A DNA stretch of 64,000 nt from Mucilaginibacter sp. OK283 (GCF_900110415.1 NZ_FODR01000009.1:1-64000), one strand, 5' to 3'. Positions 17,334 through 26,186 are shown, counted from the first letter of the stretch. Numbers and translations: made by a program. The notes: a model not told the origin generated them from the letters alone.

Positions 17334-18518
17334 ATGAAGCAAAAATTTTACGATACTGCTGTGAAGCAGGAAAAAGCTGTTTTGGTTGGCGTAATGACAC
17401 CCCACGTAACCGACGAACAGGAGAAAGAATATTTAGAGGAACTGGAGTTTTTAGTTGCTACAGCAGGCGGCGAAACAATAACTCATTTTACCCAAAAACT
17501 ACAGCGGCCCGACAGGGCTACCTTTGTAGGCAGTGGTAAGCTGGAAGATATAAAGGCTTTTGTTATTGAAGAAGAAATTGATATGGTGGTGTTTGATGAT
17601 GAGCTGTCGCCATCGCAATTGCGCAATATTGAAAACGAGCTACAGGTAAAGATCCTTGACAGAAATAACCTTATCCTGGATATTTTTGCCAATCGGGCGC
17701 AAACAGCCCAGGCCAAAACCCAGGTAGAGCTTGCTCAGCTACAATATTTGCTGCCCCGCCTTACCCGTTTGTGGACTCACCTTGAGCGCCAGAAGGGTGG
17801 TATCGGTATGCGCGGACCGGGTGAATCGCAAATTGAGACCGACAGGCGTTTGATTTTGAACAAGATAGCCTTATTGAAAGACCGGCTGAAACAAATAGAC
17901 AAGCAAAACGAAACCCAGCGCAAAAACCGCAGCCAGATGGTGCGTGCCGCGCTGGTGGGTTATACCAACGTTGGTAAATCAACCATCATGAACATGGTAT
18001 CCAAATCGGAAGTGTTTGCCGAAAACAAACTGTTTGCCACATTAGACACAACTGTGAGGAAAGTGGTGCTGGAGAATGTACCTTTCCTGTTATCAGACAC
18101 GGTTGGTTTTATCCGCAAACTACCTCACCAACTGGTGGAGTGTTTTAAATCGACACTGGATGAAGTGCGCGAAGCAGATATTCTGGTGCACGTGGTAGAT
18201 ATTTCGCACCCTAATTTTGAGGATCAGATACGTACCGTTAACGAGACCCTGAAAGATATTGGCGCTATTGATAAACGGATGATAACGGTATTTAATAAAA
18301 TAGACGCCTTTAAACCGGAAGATCACCAGATAGAGCAGCAGGAAGAACCCTTAACGCTTGACGATTTTAAACACAGCTGGATGGCCAAAAACAACAGCCC
18401 GGCTATATTTATATCGGCCACCAAAAGAGAGAATGTAGATGAGTTCAGGAATTTGCTTTATGAGGAAGTGAAAGCGATACATACCGAAAGGTACCCGTAT
18501 GATCATTTGTTGTATTAA
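17334..18518 (+). CDS. hflX: GTPase HflX
   Basis: A 394-aa ribosome-associated GTPase that splits or rescues stalled 70S ribosomes under stress in model bacteria. An N-terminal HflX domain (about 1-190; GGETITHFTQKLQRPDRATFVGSGKLEDIK) is followed by a helical linker with RKGGIGMRGPGESQIETDRR, then the G domain with G1 VGYTNVGKSTIMN, G2 TLDTTVRK, G3 DTVGFIRKLPHQLVE, G4 FNKIDAF and a G5-like ISATKRE. The length is normal. It ends a few bases before a C-rich repeat and a strong terminator shared with the convergent mqnD. Confidence 0.95.
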   Translation: MKQKFYDTAVKQEKAVLVGVMTPHVTDEQEKEYLEELEFLVATAGGETITHFTQKLQRPDRATFVGSGKLEDIKAFVIEEEIDMVVFDDELSPSQLRNIENELQVKILDRNNLILDIFANRAQTAQAKTQVELAQLQYLLPRLTRLWTHLERQKGGIGMRGPGESQIETDRRLILNKIALLKDRLKQIDKQNETQRKNRSQMVRAALVGYTNVGKSTIMNMVSKSEVFAENKLFATLDTTVRKVVLENVPFLLSDTVGFIRKLPHQLVECFKSTLDEVREADILVHVVDISHPNFEDQIRTVNETLKDIGAIDKRMITVFNKIDAFKPEDHQIEQQEEPLTLDDFKHSWMAKNNSPAIFISATKRENVDEFRNLLYEEVKAIHTERYPYDHLLY

Positions 18519-18524
18519 ACGGCG

Positions 18525-18551
18525 AAGCCCCCTAACCCCCTGAGGGAGGAA
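18525..18551 (+). repeat. C-rich intergenic repeat, copy 1
   Basis: Consists of AAGCCCCCTAACCCCCTGAG followed by GGAGGAA. The same motif occurs inverted at 18625-18651 and at 21475-21502. The short palindrome CCCCCTnnAGGGGG lies within it. It sits just after the hflX stop. Confidence 0.85.
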
Positions 18552-18576
18552 TTTTTGATTCACTATGTCACTAAAT

Positions 18577-18615
18577 AAAACGGCCCCTCTGATGCAAGAA
18601 GGGCCGTTTTATTTT
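18577..18615. terminator. Bidirectional terminator between hflX and mqnD
   Basis: A perfect 10-bp stem pairs AAAACGGCCC (18577-18586) with GGGCCGTTTT (18601-18610), followed by ATTTT. Two inverted C-rich repeats flank it. Confidence 0.85.
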
Positions 18616-18624
18616 AAACGATGG

Positions 18625-18651
18625 TTCCCCCTTCAGGGGGTTAGGGGGCTT
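18625..18651 (-). repeat. C-rich intergenic repeat, copy 2 (inverted), overlapping the mqnD stop
   Basis: Inverted copy of the repeat at 18525-18551, with CCCCCTTCAGGGGG in place of CCCCCTGAGGGAGG. The last codons of mqnD (SPLTP and stop at 18633) are read from this repeat. Confidence 0.85.
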
Positions 18652-19493
18652 AGAAATATTTCCTCGTTTATTTGGGGGATAATGTGTTTTTTCTGGGCAG
18701 TGTTAAAAAGCAGCTTTATCGCTTTCCTCCCCTCCTCTCCCAATTCTACAGAATATTTATTTACATACAAATCAATGTGTTTGTACATGACCTCTTCACT
18801 CATTTCCTGGGCGTGCGAGCGGATAAACTCCAGGCCCGATTTGGGGTTTGCAAAAGCAAACTCAACCGATTTACGCAATACCCTGTTTAATTTGTGCTGA
18901 ACATCTGCAGGTAAATTACGGTTGGCTACTATCCCGCCAAGCGGAATGGCGCAGCCGGTTTGTTTTTCCCAATGATCGCCCAAGTCGATGATTTTTTTTA
19001 AACCCTTATCCTGGTAGGTGAAGCGGTTTTCGTGGATGATCAATCCCACATCAACACGATCTTCCAATACCGCGTTCTCGATATCCGAAAAAACAAGCTC
19101 AATTTTATTGGTTGCATTGGGAAAAGCGTTGCCTAATAAAAAATTGGCAGTAGTGTATTTGCCTGGGATCCCTATTTTAAGGTTCGGGCTGCCGGATTCG
19201 AGTTGCGAGTAAAGTTTTTCCGGATCTGATTTGCAGATCAGCATTGGTCCCACGCCAAAGCCCAGGGCGCTGCCCGAGTCAAGCAGTACATATTTATCGG
19301 CCACGTAAGCAAACGCATGGTAGCTAAGTTTGGTAACATCCAATTCGCCGCGGAAAGCTTTTTGGTTCAGGGTTTCTACATCATCATAAAAAACCTCAAA
19401 CTCCAGGTCTTCGGTGTCAATTTTATGGTGAATAAGGGCATCAAAAATAAAGGTATCGTTTGGGCAGGGCGAAAAGCCGAGGGTTAGTTTCAT
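18633..19493 (-). CDS. mqnD: 1,4-dihydroxy-6-naphthoate synthase
   Basis: A 286-aa periplasmic-binding-protein-fold enzyme of the futalosine route to menaquinone; it cleaves cyclic dehypoxanthinyl futalosine to 1,4-dihydroxy-6-naphthoate. The motifs LGFSPCPNDTFIFDALIH at the N-terminus, DVTKLSYHAFAYV, GSALGFGVGPMLI, IPGKYTTANFLL and DVGLIIHENRFTY are those of MqnD; no signal peptide, so it is cytoplasmic. The stop falls inside a C-rich repeat, so the last few residues (LSPLTP) are repeat-derived and probably not needed. mqnB, another enzyme of the same pathway, lies 140 bases upstream on the same strand. Confidence 0.94.
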   Translation of the reverse strand: MKLTLGFSPCPNDTFIFDALIHHKIDTEDLEFEVFYDDVETLNQKAFRGELDVTKLSYHAFAYVADKYVLLDSGSALGFGVGPMLICKSDPEKLYSQLESGSPNLKIGIPGKYTTANFLLGNAFPNATNKIELVFSDIENAVLEDRVDVGLIIHENRFTYQDKGLKKIIDLGDHWEKQTGCAIPLGGIVANRNLPADVQHKLNRVLRKSVEFAFANPKSGLEFIRSHAQEMSEEVMYKHIDLYVNKYSVELGEEGRKAIKLLFNTAQKKHIIPQINEEIFLSPLTP

Positions 19494-19494
19494 G

Positions 19495-19624
19495 GTACGT
19501 TGTAAGTTGTACGTGTTACGTTATACGTTAAAAAGGGGCACGTATAACGTATAAAGTCAAACGTAAAACCCCTGTTTGCGTTTTTGAAGCCCTACGTATA
19601 ACCTACCACGTCAAACGTAAAACC
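19495..19624. repeat. Cluster of ACGTATAAC-type direct and inverted repeats
   Basis: Two 31-base direct copies (19540-19570 and 19594-19624) share the ends ACGTATAAC and GTCAAACGTAAAACC, differing only in the middle. An inverted relative, GTTACGTTATACGTT, lies at about 19516-19530. The cluster fills most of the spacer between mqnB and mqnD. Confidence 0.8.
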
Positions 19625-19633
19625 TCGACGCAA

Positions 19634-20254
19634 TTAAAGCTTAATGATCGCGTCAATCAGATCAATGGCAAAGGTATTCAGATTTTTTATAGCCAGCCCT
19701 ATCTGCCAGCCATCCCTGTTGCGTTTTTCAACATAATTTGACACAGCCCTGATTTGGATACAACGCGCATTAACCTGCTGGCAGGCATAAAAGAACGCCG
19801 CGCCTTCCATACTCTCTAATTGGGGGGTTAACCGCTCCTGCACTTTTTTAATAGATGCATCATTTCCATGAACGGTATTTACCGTAATGGCCCGGCCTTT
19901 TTTCAAATAAAAATTGCTTTCAATTTCATCTAATGTGGTTGTTGGTTTATAGGTTACCTCGCCAAAGCCCAAAACGTTCATCGGTATAAACCGCTCGTCG
20001 TCTTCCGCACCGGTTTCGGCAAAAGTATCTTCGGTTACTTCAACTAAAAAACCGGGTTCAATGTTCCTGTCGAAGCTGCCTGCAATGCCCAAGTTTATTA
20101 CCAGGTCATATTTAGCATGGGTAAATTGGCGTCCCAGGGCAAAGGCAGTGGGTACCATGCCTGCGCCGGTTATCAATACATCTATTTTGTTACCGAAGTA
20201 TTTGACTAAGGGTTCAACTTCGGGCGCTGTTGCGGCAACAATTAATATAAGCAT
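19634..20254 (-). CDS. mqnB: Futalosine hydrolase
   Basis: A 206-aa nucleoside phosphorylase-fold hydrolase that removes hypoxanthine from futalosine to give dehypoxanthinyl futalosine in menaquinone synthesis. Visible motifs: MLILIVAATAPEVEPLVKYF at the start, DVLITGAGMVPTAFALGR, DLVINLGIAGSFDR, TGAEDD, VNTVHGND and LESMEGAAFFYACQQ, with IQIRAVSNYVEKRNR near the end. The length is normal. The start is about 70 bases from the queD promoter on the other strand. With mqnD it shows that this organism uses the futalosine pathway rather than the classical Men pathway. Confidence 0.93.
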   Translation of the reverse strand: MLILIVAATAPEVEPLVKYFGNKIDVLITGAGMVPTAFALGRQFTHAKYDLVINLGIAGSFDRNIEPGFLVEVTEDTFAETGAEDDERFIPMNVLGFGEVTYKPTTTLDEIESNFYLKKGRAITVNTVHGNDASIKKVQERLTPQLESMEGAAFFYACQQVNARCIQIRAVSNYVEKRNRDGWQIGLAIKNLNTFAIDLIDAIIKL

Positions 20255-20325
20255 ATTGCTTTTTGTACGTTTAATTTACAGATTTTTGACCACGAATATA
20301 AAACAACTGGCCTGTTTTTGTTTTG

Positions 20326-20333
20326 TATATTTG
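20326..20333 (+). promoter_or_regulatory. Candidate -7 element for queD-folE
   Basis: A perfect TATATTTG (TAnnTTTG class) lies 16 bases before the queD ATG, giving a very short leader. No good TTTG/TTG is found at the usual 19-21 base spacing, so the -33 part is weak. Confidence 0.5.
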
Positions 20334-20348
20334 CACCCACTTATTATT

Positions 20349-20768
20349 ATGATGATACATATAACGCGCAAAGAACATTTTAATGCCGCTCACCGGATGT
20401 ACCGTGAGGAATGGAGCGCTGAAAAAAACAATGAGGTATTTGGCAAATGCGCCAACCCCAACTGGCATGGTCATAATTACAATTTATTTGTAACGGTTAA
20501 GGGCGAAATTACCCACGCCACCGGCTATCTGATGGATTTGAAAGAGCTTAAGGTTATTATTAACGAGCATGTTATAGAAAAGCTTGATCATAAAAACATC
20601 AATTTGGATGTTGAATTCATGGCGGGTAAAATGGCGTCGACGGAATTGCTTTGCATCGAGATTTTTAATCAGCTTAAGGCGCCTATTGAGGCTTATGAGG
20701 GAGTGTTTTTACACTCGGTAAAACTATATGAAACTGAAAATAATTCCGCGGAGTATTTTGGCGGATAA
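20349..20768 (+). CDS. queD: 6-carboxytetrahydropterin synthase / PTPS family protein
   Basis: A 139-aa cytoplasmic enzyme that turns 7,8-dihydroneopterin triphosphate into 6-carboxytetrahydropterin (queuosine path) or a related pterin. Zinc ligands are visible: His15 in NAAHR, His40 and His42 in HGHNY, with catalytic Cys34 in GKCANPNWHGHNY; LDHKNIN supplies the conserved Asp-His. I chose ATG 20349 because the domain begins at once; a longer reading frame upstream overlaps mqnB and shows no family sequence. folE follows after 9 bases, and its product is the substrate here, so the two form one pathway unit. A PTPS-like tetrahydropterin role remains possible. Confidence 0.9.
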   Translation: MMIHITRKEHFNAAHRMYREEWSAEKNNEVFGKCANPNWHGHNYNLFVTVKGEITHATGYLMDLKELKVIINEHVIEKLDHKNINLDVEFMAGKMASTELLCIEIFNQLKAPIEAYEGVFLHSVKLYETENNSAEYFGG

Positions 20769-20777
20769 CTGGATAAA

Positions 20778-21416
20778 ATGATTGATAAAAACCACATCCC
20801 CGACCGCGATGATGATATTGACGGTTACACCAAAATAGACCGGTACAATCCGCAACTAATTGAAAACCTATCGGGCCATTATCTTGACGTTTTAAAGCAG
20901 ATTGGAGAAAACCCCCAAAGGGAAGGCCTGTTAAAAACACCGGAACGCATAGCCAAGGCGATGTTGTTTTTAACTCATGGCTATGATCTGGATGCTAAAA
21001 GCATCCTGAATTCGGCTATGTTTAAAGAGGAATACAGCCAGATGGTAATTGTAAAAGACATAGAAGTGTACTCTATGTGTGAGCACCATATGCTACCCTT
21101 TTTTGGAAAGGCTCATATTGCCTATATTCCTAATGGCTATGTGGTTGGGCTAAGCAAAATACCGCGCGTAGTTGATGCCTTTGCCCGCAGGCTGCAGGTG
21201 CAGGAGCGCTTAACCAACGAGATTCGCGATTGTATACAGGAAACGCTTAACCCGGTTGGAGTAGGTATTGTTATTGAGTGCCGCCACCTGTGCATGAGTA
21301 TGCGTGGTGTGCAAAAACAAAACTCGGTTACCACCACATCGGCCTTTACCGGTGAGTTTTTGAAAGAAAAAACCCGCACAGAGTTTTTAAATTTAATAAG
21401 TTCGAAATTAGGTTAA
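20778..21416 (+). CDS. folE: GTP cyclohydrolase I
   Basis: A 212-aa enzyme that opens GTP to 7,8-dihydroneopterin triphosphate, first step for folate, tetrahydropterins and queuosine. Family motifs: GENPQREGLLKTPERIAKA, FKEEYSQMVIVKDIEVYSMCEHHMLPFFGKAHIAYIP (zinc Cys and the two His), GLSKIPRVVDAFARRLQVQERLT, and IECRHLCMSMRGVQKQNS (second zinc Cys). The length is normal. It lies 9 bases after queD and so is probably co-transcribed from the promoter at about 20330. Confidence 0.96.
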   Translation: MIDKNHIPDRDDDIDGYTKIDRYNPQLIENLSGHYLDVLKQIGENPQREGLLKTPERIAKAMLFLTHGYDLDAKSILNSAMFKEEYSQMVIVKDIEVYSMCEHHMLPFFGKAHIAYIPNGYVVGLSKIPRVVDAFARRLQVQERLTNEIRDCIQETLNPVGVGIVIECRHLCMSMRGVQKQNSVTTTSAFTGEFLKEKTRTEFLNLISSKLG

Positions 21417-21474
21417 ACCCCCGGCCCCATAAGGGGTGCAGGAAGGGTTGATAGGCAATAATTATAAACATAAA

Positions 21475-21502
21475 ATTCCCCCTTTAGGGGGTTAGGGGGC
21501 TA
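21475..21502 (-). repeat. C-rich intergenic repeat, copy 3 (inverted), abutting the fabD start
   Basis: Holds CCCCCTTTAGGGGGTTAGGG followed by GGCTA, the inverse of the repeat at 18525. It ends one base before the fabD ATG, so it forms the fabD leader and any ribosome-binding region. A divergent partner, with CCCCCGGCCCCATAAGGGG, lies at about 21416-21434. Confidence 0.85.
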
Positions 21503-21503
21503 A

Positions 21504-22388
21504 ATGAAAGCATATATTTTTCCAGGGCAGGGCGCCCAATTCCCGGGTATGGGTAAAGATCTCTACGAACAGTCTGAAAAAGCACATGAGTTATTTGAAA
21601 AAGCAAATGAAATATTGGGTTTCCGGATTACTGATGTGATGTTTGATGGCACAGCCGAAGATTTGGTGCAAACCAACGTTACCCAGCCTGCTATATTTTT
21701 ACATTCGGTAGTTTTAGCTACCGTTTTGGGCGATGAATTTAAGCCGGATATGGTTGCAGGCCATTCCCTTGGCGAATTTTCGGCCCTTGTTGCTGCAGGT
21801 GCCTTATCATTTGAAGATGGTTTGCGATTGGTTGCCGCGCGTGCCAACGCCATGCAAAAAGCCTGTGAAATACAGCCATCAACTATGGCTGCTATTTTAG
21901 GGCTGGATGACTTTACCGTTGAGGATGTATGCCGCCAGGTAAGCAACGTGGTAGTAACCGCAAATTATAATTGCCCGGGCCAGTTGGTAATATCGGGTAG
22001 CATTGCTGGTATTGAAGAGGCTTGCGAGAAATTACTTGCAGCTGGCGCAAAAAGGGCATTAATACTTAAAGTTGGAGGCGCTTTCCATTCGCCGTTAATG
22101 GAATCGGCAAGGGTTGAGCTGGAAGCGGCAATTGTAGCTACCGAAATTAAGGCGCCGGTTTGTCCTGTTTATCAAAATATTGATGCTAAGCCATATACAG
22201 ATCCGGCACTCATCAAACAAAATTTAATTTCCCAGCTTACCGGTGCAGTAAGGTGGACGCAAACCGTTAAACACATGCTGGAAGATGGGGCCACCTCATT
22301 TACCGAAGTTGGCCCTGGCAACGTATTGCAAGGGCTGGTAAAAAAGGTTGATAGGGCAATACCCACCCAAAGCGTTGTTTTAGCTTAA
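21504..22388 (+). CDS. fabD: Malonyl-CoA:ACP transacylase
   Basis: A 294-aa cytoplasmic enzyme that loads malonate onto acyl carrier protein for fatty-acid elongation. It has the N-terminal YIFPGQGAQFPGMGKDLYE, a catalytic Ser in AGHSLGEFSALVAAGAL, an Arg in RLVAARANAMQKAC, and the catalytic His in GGAFHSPLMESA, ending with TEVGPGNVLQGLVKK. The length is normal. The ATG directly follows a C-rich repeat. No other fab genes are near in this window. A clear terminator follows. Confidence 0.95.
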   Translation: MKAYIFPGQGAQFPGMGKDLYEQSEKAHELFEKANEILGFRITDVMFDGTAEDLVQTNVTQPAIFLHSVVLATVLGDEFKPDMVAGHSLGEFSALVAAGALSFEDGLRLVAARANAMQKACEIQPSTMAAILGLDDFTVEDVCRQVSNVVVTANYNCPGQLVISGSIAGIEEACEKLLAAGAKRALILKVGGAFHSPLMESARVELEAAIVATEIKAPVCPVYQNIDAKPYTDPALIKQNLISQLTGAVRWTQTVKHMLEDGATSFTEVGPGNVLQGLVKKVDRAIPTQSVVLA

Positions 22389-22396
22389 TAATAATT

Positions 22397-22428
22397 AAAA
22401 AGGCACTATTATAGTGCCTTTTGTTTTT
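22397..22428 (+). terminator. Terminator after fabD
   Basis: The arms AAAAGGCACTA and TAGTGCCTTTT are fully complementary around a three-base loop and are followed by GTTTTT. Confidence 0.85.
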
Positions 22429-22451
22429 AACGTGTAATATCTGATAGTAAT

Positions 22452-25400
22452 TTGACAACCTCCGGAAAAATACGCTTGTTGCTTACCCTGATAGGTATCG
22501 GATTGTTGTTTACGGCCATTTTTATCCAAAAAACATATACGCCGGTAAATAACCTTGACCAAACTGCGCGGGAACTTGAGGATAATTTGCACAAAAAAGA
22601 GGCTTATATTGATAAACAGCTAAGTGATAAGGCACAGTTTAACAAATTTAAAATCCTCACAGATAATGATCAGGAAGCAATTAACGGAATAGAAACCTTT
22701 ACCGCAAAAAAGAATACCTGGTTTATAACGACCTATAAAAACCATCTGAGTTTTTGGAGTGGTATTAAAGTTTTGCCGGATAGCCTTTGGAATATAAAGG
22801 AAGGCAATTCGTTTATTAAGCAACCAAACGGGTATTATGAAGCGATAAGGAAAACCGATGGTGATTTTTCTGTAATATTTTTCATCCCGGTGAAAAACAA
22901 TTACACCTTTACCAACCAGTATCTTCAAAACACTTTTGCTAAAGACCTAATTACCAGCGACAACATTGAACTTGCCGATTTGGGCGATAAGGACGCCTAT
23001 GATGTACATAGCATTAGTAACGATTATCTTTTTTCGGTAAAGCAAAAAGCCAACAGTGTTAATTATGCGTTTATATACTACGAGGCCGCTTTTTGGATTT
23101 TAACCATCCTAACGCTTTGTATATTAATCCATAATATTTGTTGCCATGTGGCGGCAAAGGGTTACGCCTGGTTGTCGGTGATATTCCTGGCATTTTTTAT
23201 AATGCTGTTCCGTTTTGTTAATTTATATTACCACCTGCCCGATTTTAGCGGCATGCTAAAGCTTTTTGACCCCCAAATTTTCAATTCGGGCATTTTGTAC
23301 CCGTCTTTTGGCGATTTATGTATTAACCTGCTTTGCTTTTTTTGGTTTGTTGTATTTATATACCTGCAGCGCCGCAGATTGTTTACGGCGGTATATACAA
23401 ACGCTGTCGGCTATTTTATTGTAGTTGGTTGCATTCTTTTGCTTATCGCGATATCCACATCGTTGTTAAGATTGTTTTCAGACCTTGTTATCAACTCGGG
23501 CATTAACTTTAATGTAAATAATGTGCTGGGCTTGTCATCGTTTAGTGTGCTGGGCGTTTTAATGTTATGCTTTAGTTTCCTTATTTTTTATCTTGTTGAT
23601 GACGTTGTTCTTTTTATATGCCTTAGGCTGGGTGTGCCGCGGGTGCACCAGTTATTACTACTAATAGCAGGTGTTGCTATCAGCACGGCTGTTTTTGCCC
23701 GGTATTATGGCTTTAGCCTGTTTTACCTGTTGTGGATGATGCTGGTATTGATAAGGGCGTTTGGTTTTATATACCACAGAAGCAAACTTACCACAACCTC
23801 CTTTTTGGGCGTACTTTTAATATGCTCATTAATATCGGCCATTAAGTTAAACCATTTTGAAAGTATTAAAGAAGAGGTTGTGCGCAAAAAACTGGTACAC
23901 CGGTTAGAAGACCCGGTTGATCATGATGCCGAAAATACTTTTATAAAAACAGAGAAACGGATTCTTATTGATACAGCCATTGTGCGCTATTTTAAGGAAA
24001 ATGTACATAATACCGAGTACCTGCTAACCCGTTTTCAGAAATTATATTTTGACGGGTACTTATCAAAGTATGTAGTTAAAATACACGAATATGATGCTAA
24101 CGACCAGCCCCTTGTTGAAGATGATGTTCCGATAACCAGCTTCAAAGATCAGGTTGTATATAACTCCTATAAGGTTGTGCCAACATCTTATTTTTACCGG
24201 GGAACGGCATCGTTTGGGCTTCAGAGCTACTTTGCGATACTCCCCATAAAAAGCAGGAACAAACAATTGGGCACCCTGGCTATTGAGTTTACCTCAAAAC
24301 CCCTTCAATCGTTAGGTGCCTTCCCCGATTTATTGATAGATGGGTCGCTGCAATCCGAAGATGAATTTAAAGACTATTCGTACGCGTATTATTACGATAA
24401 TCGCCTGCAAAGCCAGCGGGGCACTTATGTTTATACGCTTAATAATCCCGATTTTAAAGGGGTATTAAAAAAATATATTATAAAAACCACCAGGACAAAC
24501 AACCCCGAATGGTACAACACCTTTACAAAATACGAACACCTTATTTATAAGCCCAACAAACGTAACATAGTTGTAGCAAGTAAGGAAACAAACCCGCTTT
24601 ATAATGGGGTAACGTCCATCACCTTCTTTTTTATGGCTTTGCTGGTATTCAGCGCAATTATTATTATTGTCAGGGGTGCATGGGTACGCGTAAGAATTTT
24701 AAGCATCAAGGATGACAAAATCCGCTGGAATTTCCGGATCAATTTTGATAAGGTACTTTATAAAACGCGCATACAGTTTGTAATGATTTTTGCGGTTGTT
24801 GTTACGCTGATAGCGGTTGGTTTTATCACTTTTGTATCAATAGGGAGCCAGTATCAAAGCCAGCAGGATAAACAAATCCGTAATAAAATAACCCGTATCG
24901 CCGAGGCTTTTCAAACGGGAGCGTTAAACAAGTACATATACAATGTAAACGAAAAAAGCCAGGTTGATTTTGACATAATGGCCAAAACCTATTCAACCGA
25001 CCTGGTTTTGTTTGATACAAACGGAGTACCGCTGGTAACAACCCAGCCCAAAATGTACGAAGCCGGCCTGGTAGCAAAAAAAATGAACTCCCGGGCTTTT
25101 ATCTATTTAAGCCGCCTGCAAAAAACAGAATTTGTAAATGATGAGCGGATAGGCGAATTGAGTTATAAAGCCGCTTATGCGCCCATTACAAGCTCTGGAA
25201 GGATAATAGCCTATATCCAATTGCCTTATTTTTCGAACGAAGCAGATTATAAAGAACGCATAACAGCGCTGCTGAACGTGATGATAAACGTTTATACGCT
25301 GGTGTTTATAGCTATTGGTTTATTTGCTATTATTATTGCAAGGCAAATTACCACGCCGTTAAGCTTCATACAGGAAACGTTGAGCAAAACCATATATGGC

Positions 25401-26183
25401 AAAAAAAACGAACCGATAAAATGGCAGCGAAATGATGAAATTGGGGCATTGGTTAAAGAGTACAATAAAATGATATCGGCCCTTGAAAATAGTGCGAACA
25501 GGCTGGCACAGTCTGAGCGTGAAAGCGCCTGGCGCGAAATGGCTAAACAGGTAGCTCACGAAATTAAAAATCCGTTAACCCCGCTAAAATTAGGTTTGCA
25601 ACTGCTTGATAAATCGTGGCGCGACAAGGACCCTAAATTCGATCAAAAATTCGAGCGCTTCAGCAAATCGTTTGTCGAACAAATAGAAAGTTTATCCTCA
25701 ATCGCGTCTGAGTTTTCGGCTTTTGCCAAAATGCCCGATACCCGTATCGAACAATTAAATGTTTTTGAAATGCTTAACCAGGCGGTTACCATATTTAAGC
25801 AAATGGACAATATGCATATCATGTATCAGCCGCCGGAGCCCCCCTTTATGATTAATGCCGATAAGGATCAGTTGCTGCGTTGTTTTAATAATTTATTAAA
25901 AAATGCCATAGAGGCCACCCCGCCGGATAGAAAAGGGTTGATAGATATCAATTACCTAATTACCAGCAAAAATGTACTGCTTACCATAAAAGATAATGGC
26001 AACGGGATTCCCGAAAATATGCGCGAAAAGATATTCGAACCCAATTTTACCACCAAAAGCTCCGGAACGGGCCTTGGGCTTGCCTTTGTGAAAAATTCAA
26101 TTGAGAATGCCAACGGCAAAATATGGTTTGAAACAACCATTGGTATCGGCACTACTTTTTACCTAAGCTTTCCATCTGTTTAG
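22452..26183 (+). CDS. Large membrane sensor histidine kinase, NtrY-like
   Basis: A 1243-aa kinase. The N-terminus has one membrane helix and a periplasmic stretch (to about 210), then a block of some seven helices (about 210-480), a second extracytoplasmic region with a helix near 730, another sensor part and a helix near 950. HAMP follows (RQITTPLSFIQE...NDEIGALVKEYNKM), then HisKA with VAHEIKNPLTPLKL (His1036), and HATPase with NLLKNAIEAT, DNGNGIP and GTGLGLAFVKN. The kinase part resembles NtrY/PAS-less Bacteroidota kinases. No ATG exists near the start; the reading frame begins at a TTG (22452), which I take as the start. No response regulator is adjacent. Signal unknown. Confidence 0.9.
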   Translation: MTTSGKIRLLLTLIGIGLLFTAIFIQKTYTPVNNLDQTARELEDNLHKKEAYIDKQLSDKAQFNKFKILTDNDQEAINGIETFTAKKNTWFITTYKNHLSFWSGIKVLPDSLWNIKEGNSFIKQPNGYYEAIRKTDGDFSVIFFIPVKNNYTFTNQYLQNTFAKDLITSDNIELADLGDKDAYDVHSISNDYLFSVKQKANSVNYAFIYYEAAFWILTILTLCILIHNICCHVAAKGYAWLSVIFLAFFIMLFRFVNLYYHLPDFSGMLKLFDPQIFNSGILYPSFGDLCINLLCFFWFVVFIYLQRRRLFTAVYTNAVGYFIVVGCILLLIAISTSLLRLFSDLVINSGINFNVNNVLGLSSFSVLGVLMLCFSFLIFYLVDDVVLFICLRLGVPRVHQLLLLIAGVAISTAVFARYYGFSLFYLLWMMLVLIRAFGFIYHRSKLTTTSFLGVLLICSLISAIKLNHFESIKEEVVRKKLVHRLEDPVDHDAENTFIKTEKRILIDTAIVRYFKENVHNTEYLLTRFQKLYFDGYLSKYVVKIHEYDANDQPLVEDDVPITSFKDQVVYNSYKVVPTSYFYRGTASFGLQSYFAILPIKSRNKQLGTLAIEFTSKPLQSLGAFPDLLIDGSLQSEDEFKDYSYAYYYDNRLQSQRGTYVYTLNNPDFKGVLKKYIIKTTRTNNPEWYNTFTKYEHLIYKPNKRNIVVASKETNPLYNGVTSITFFFMALLVFSAIIIIVRGAWVRVRILSIKDDKIRWNFRINFDKVLYKTRIQFVMIFAVVVTLIAVGFITFVSIGSQYQSQQDKQIRNKITRIAEAFQTGALNKYIYNVNEKSQVDFDIMAKTYSTDLVLFDTNGVPLVTTQPKMYEAGLVAKKMNSRAFIYLSRLQKTEFVNDERIGELSYKAAYAPITSSGRIIAYIQLPYFSNEADYKERITALLNVMINVYTLVFIAIGLFAIIIARQITTPLSFIQETLSKTIYGKKNEPIKWQRNDEIGALVKEYNKMISALENSANRLAQSERESAWREMAKQVAHEIKNPLTPLKLGLQLLDKSWRDKDPKFDQKFERFSKSFVEQIESLSSIASEFSAFAKMPDTRIEQLNVFEMLNQAVTIFKQMDNMHIMYQPPEPPFMINADKDQLLRCFNNLLKNAIEATPPDRKGLIDINYLITSKNVLLTIKDNGNGIPENMREKIFEPNFTTKSSGTGLGLAFVKNSIENANGKIWFETTIGIGTTFYLSFPSV

Positions 26184-26186
26184 GGT

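Noticed and set aside
18525..18660. Possible CRISPR-like repeat array
   Set aside because: Only two inverted copies with a terminator between them; no regular spacing, no cas genes anywhere in the window.
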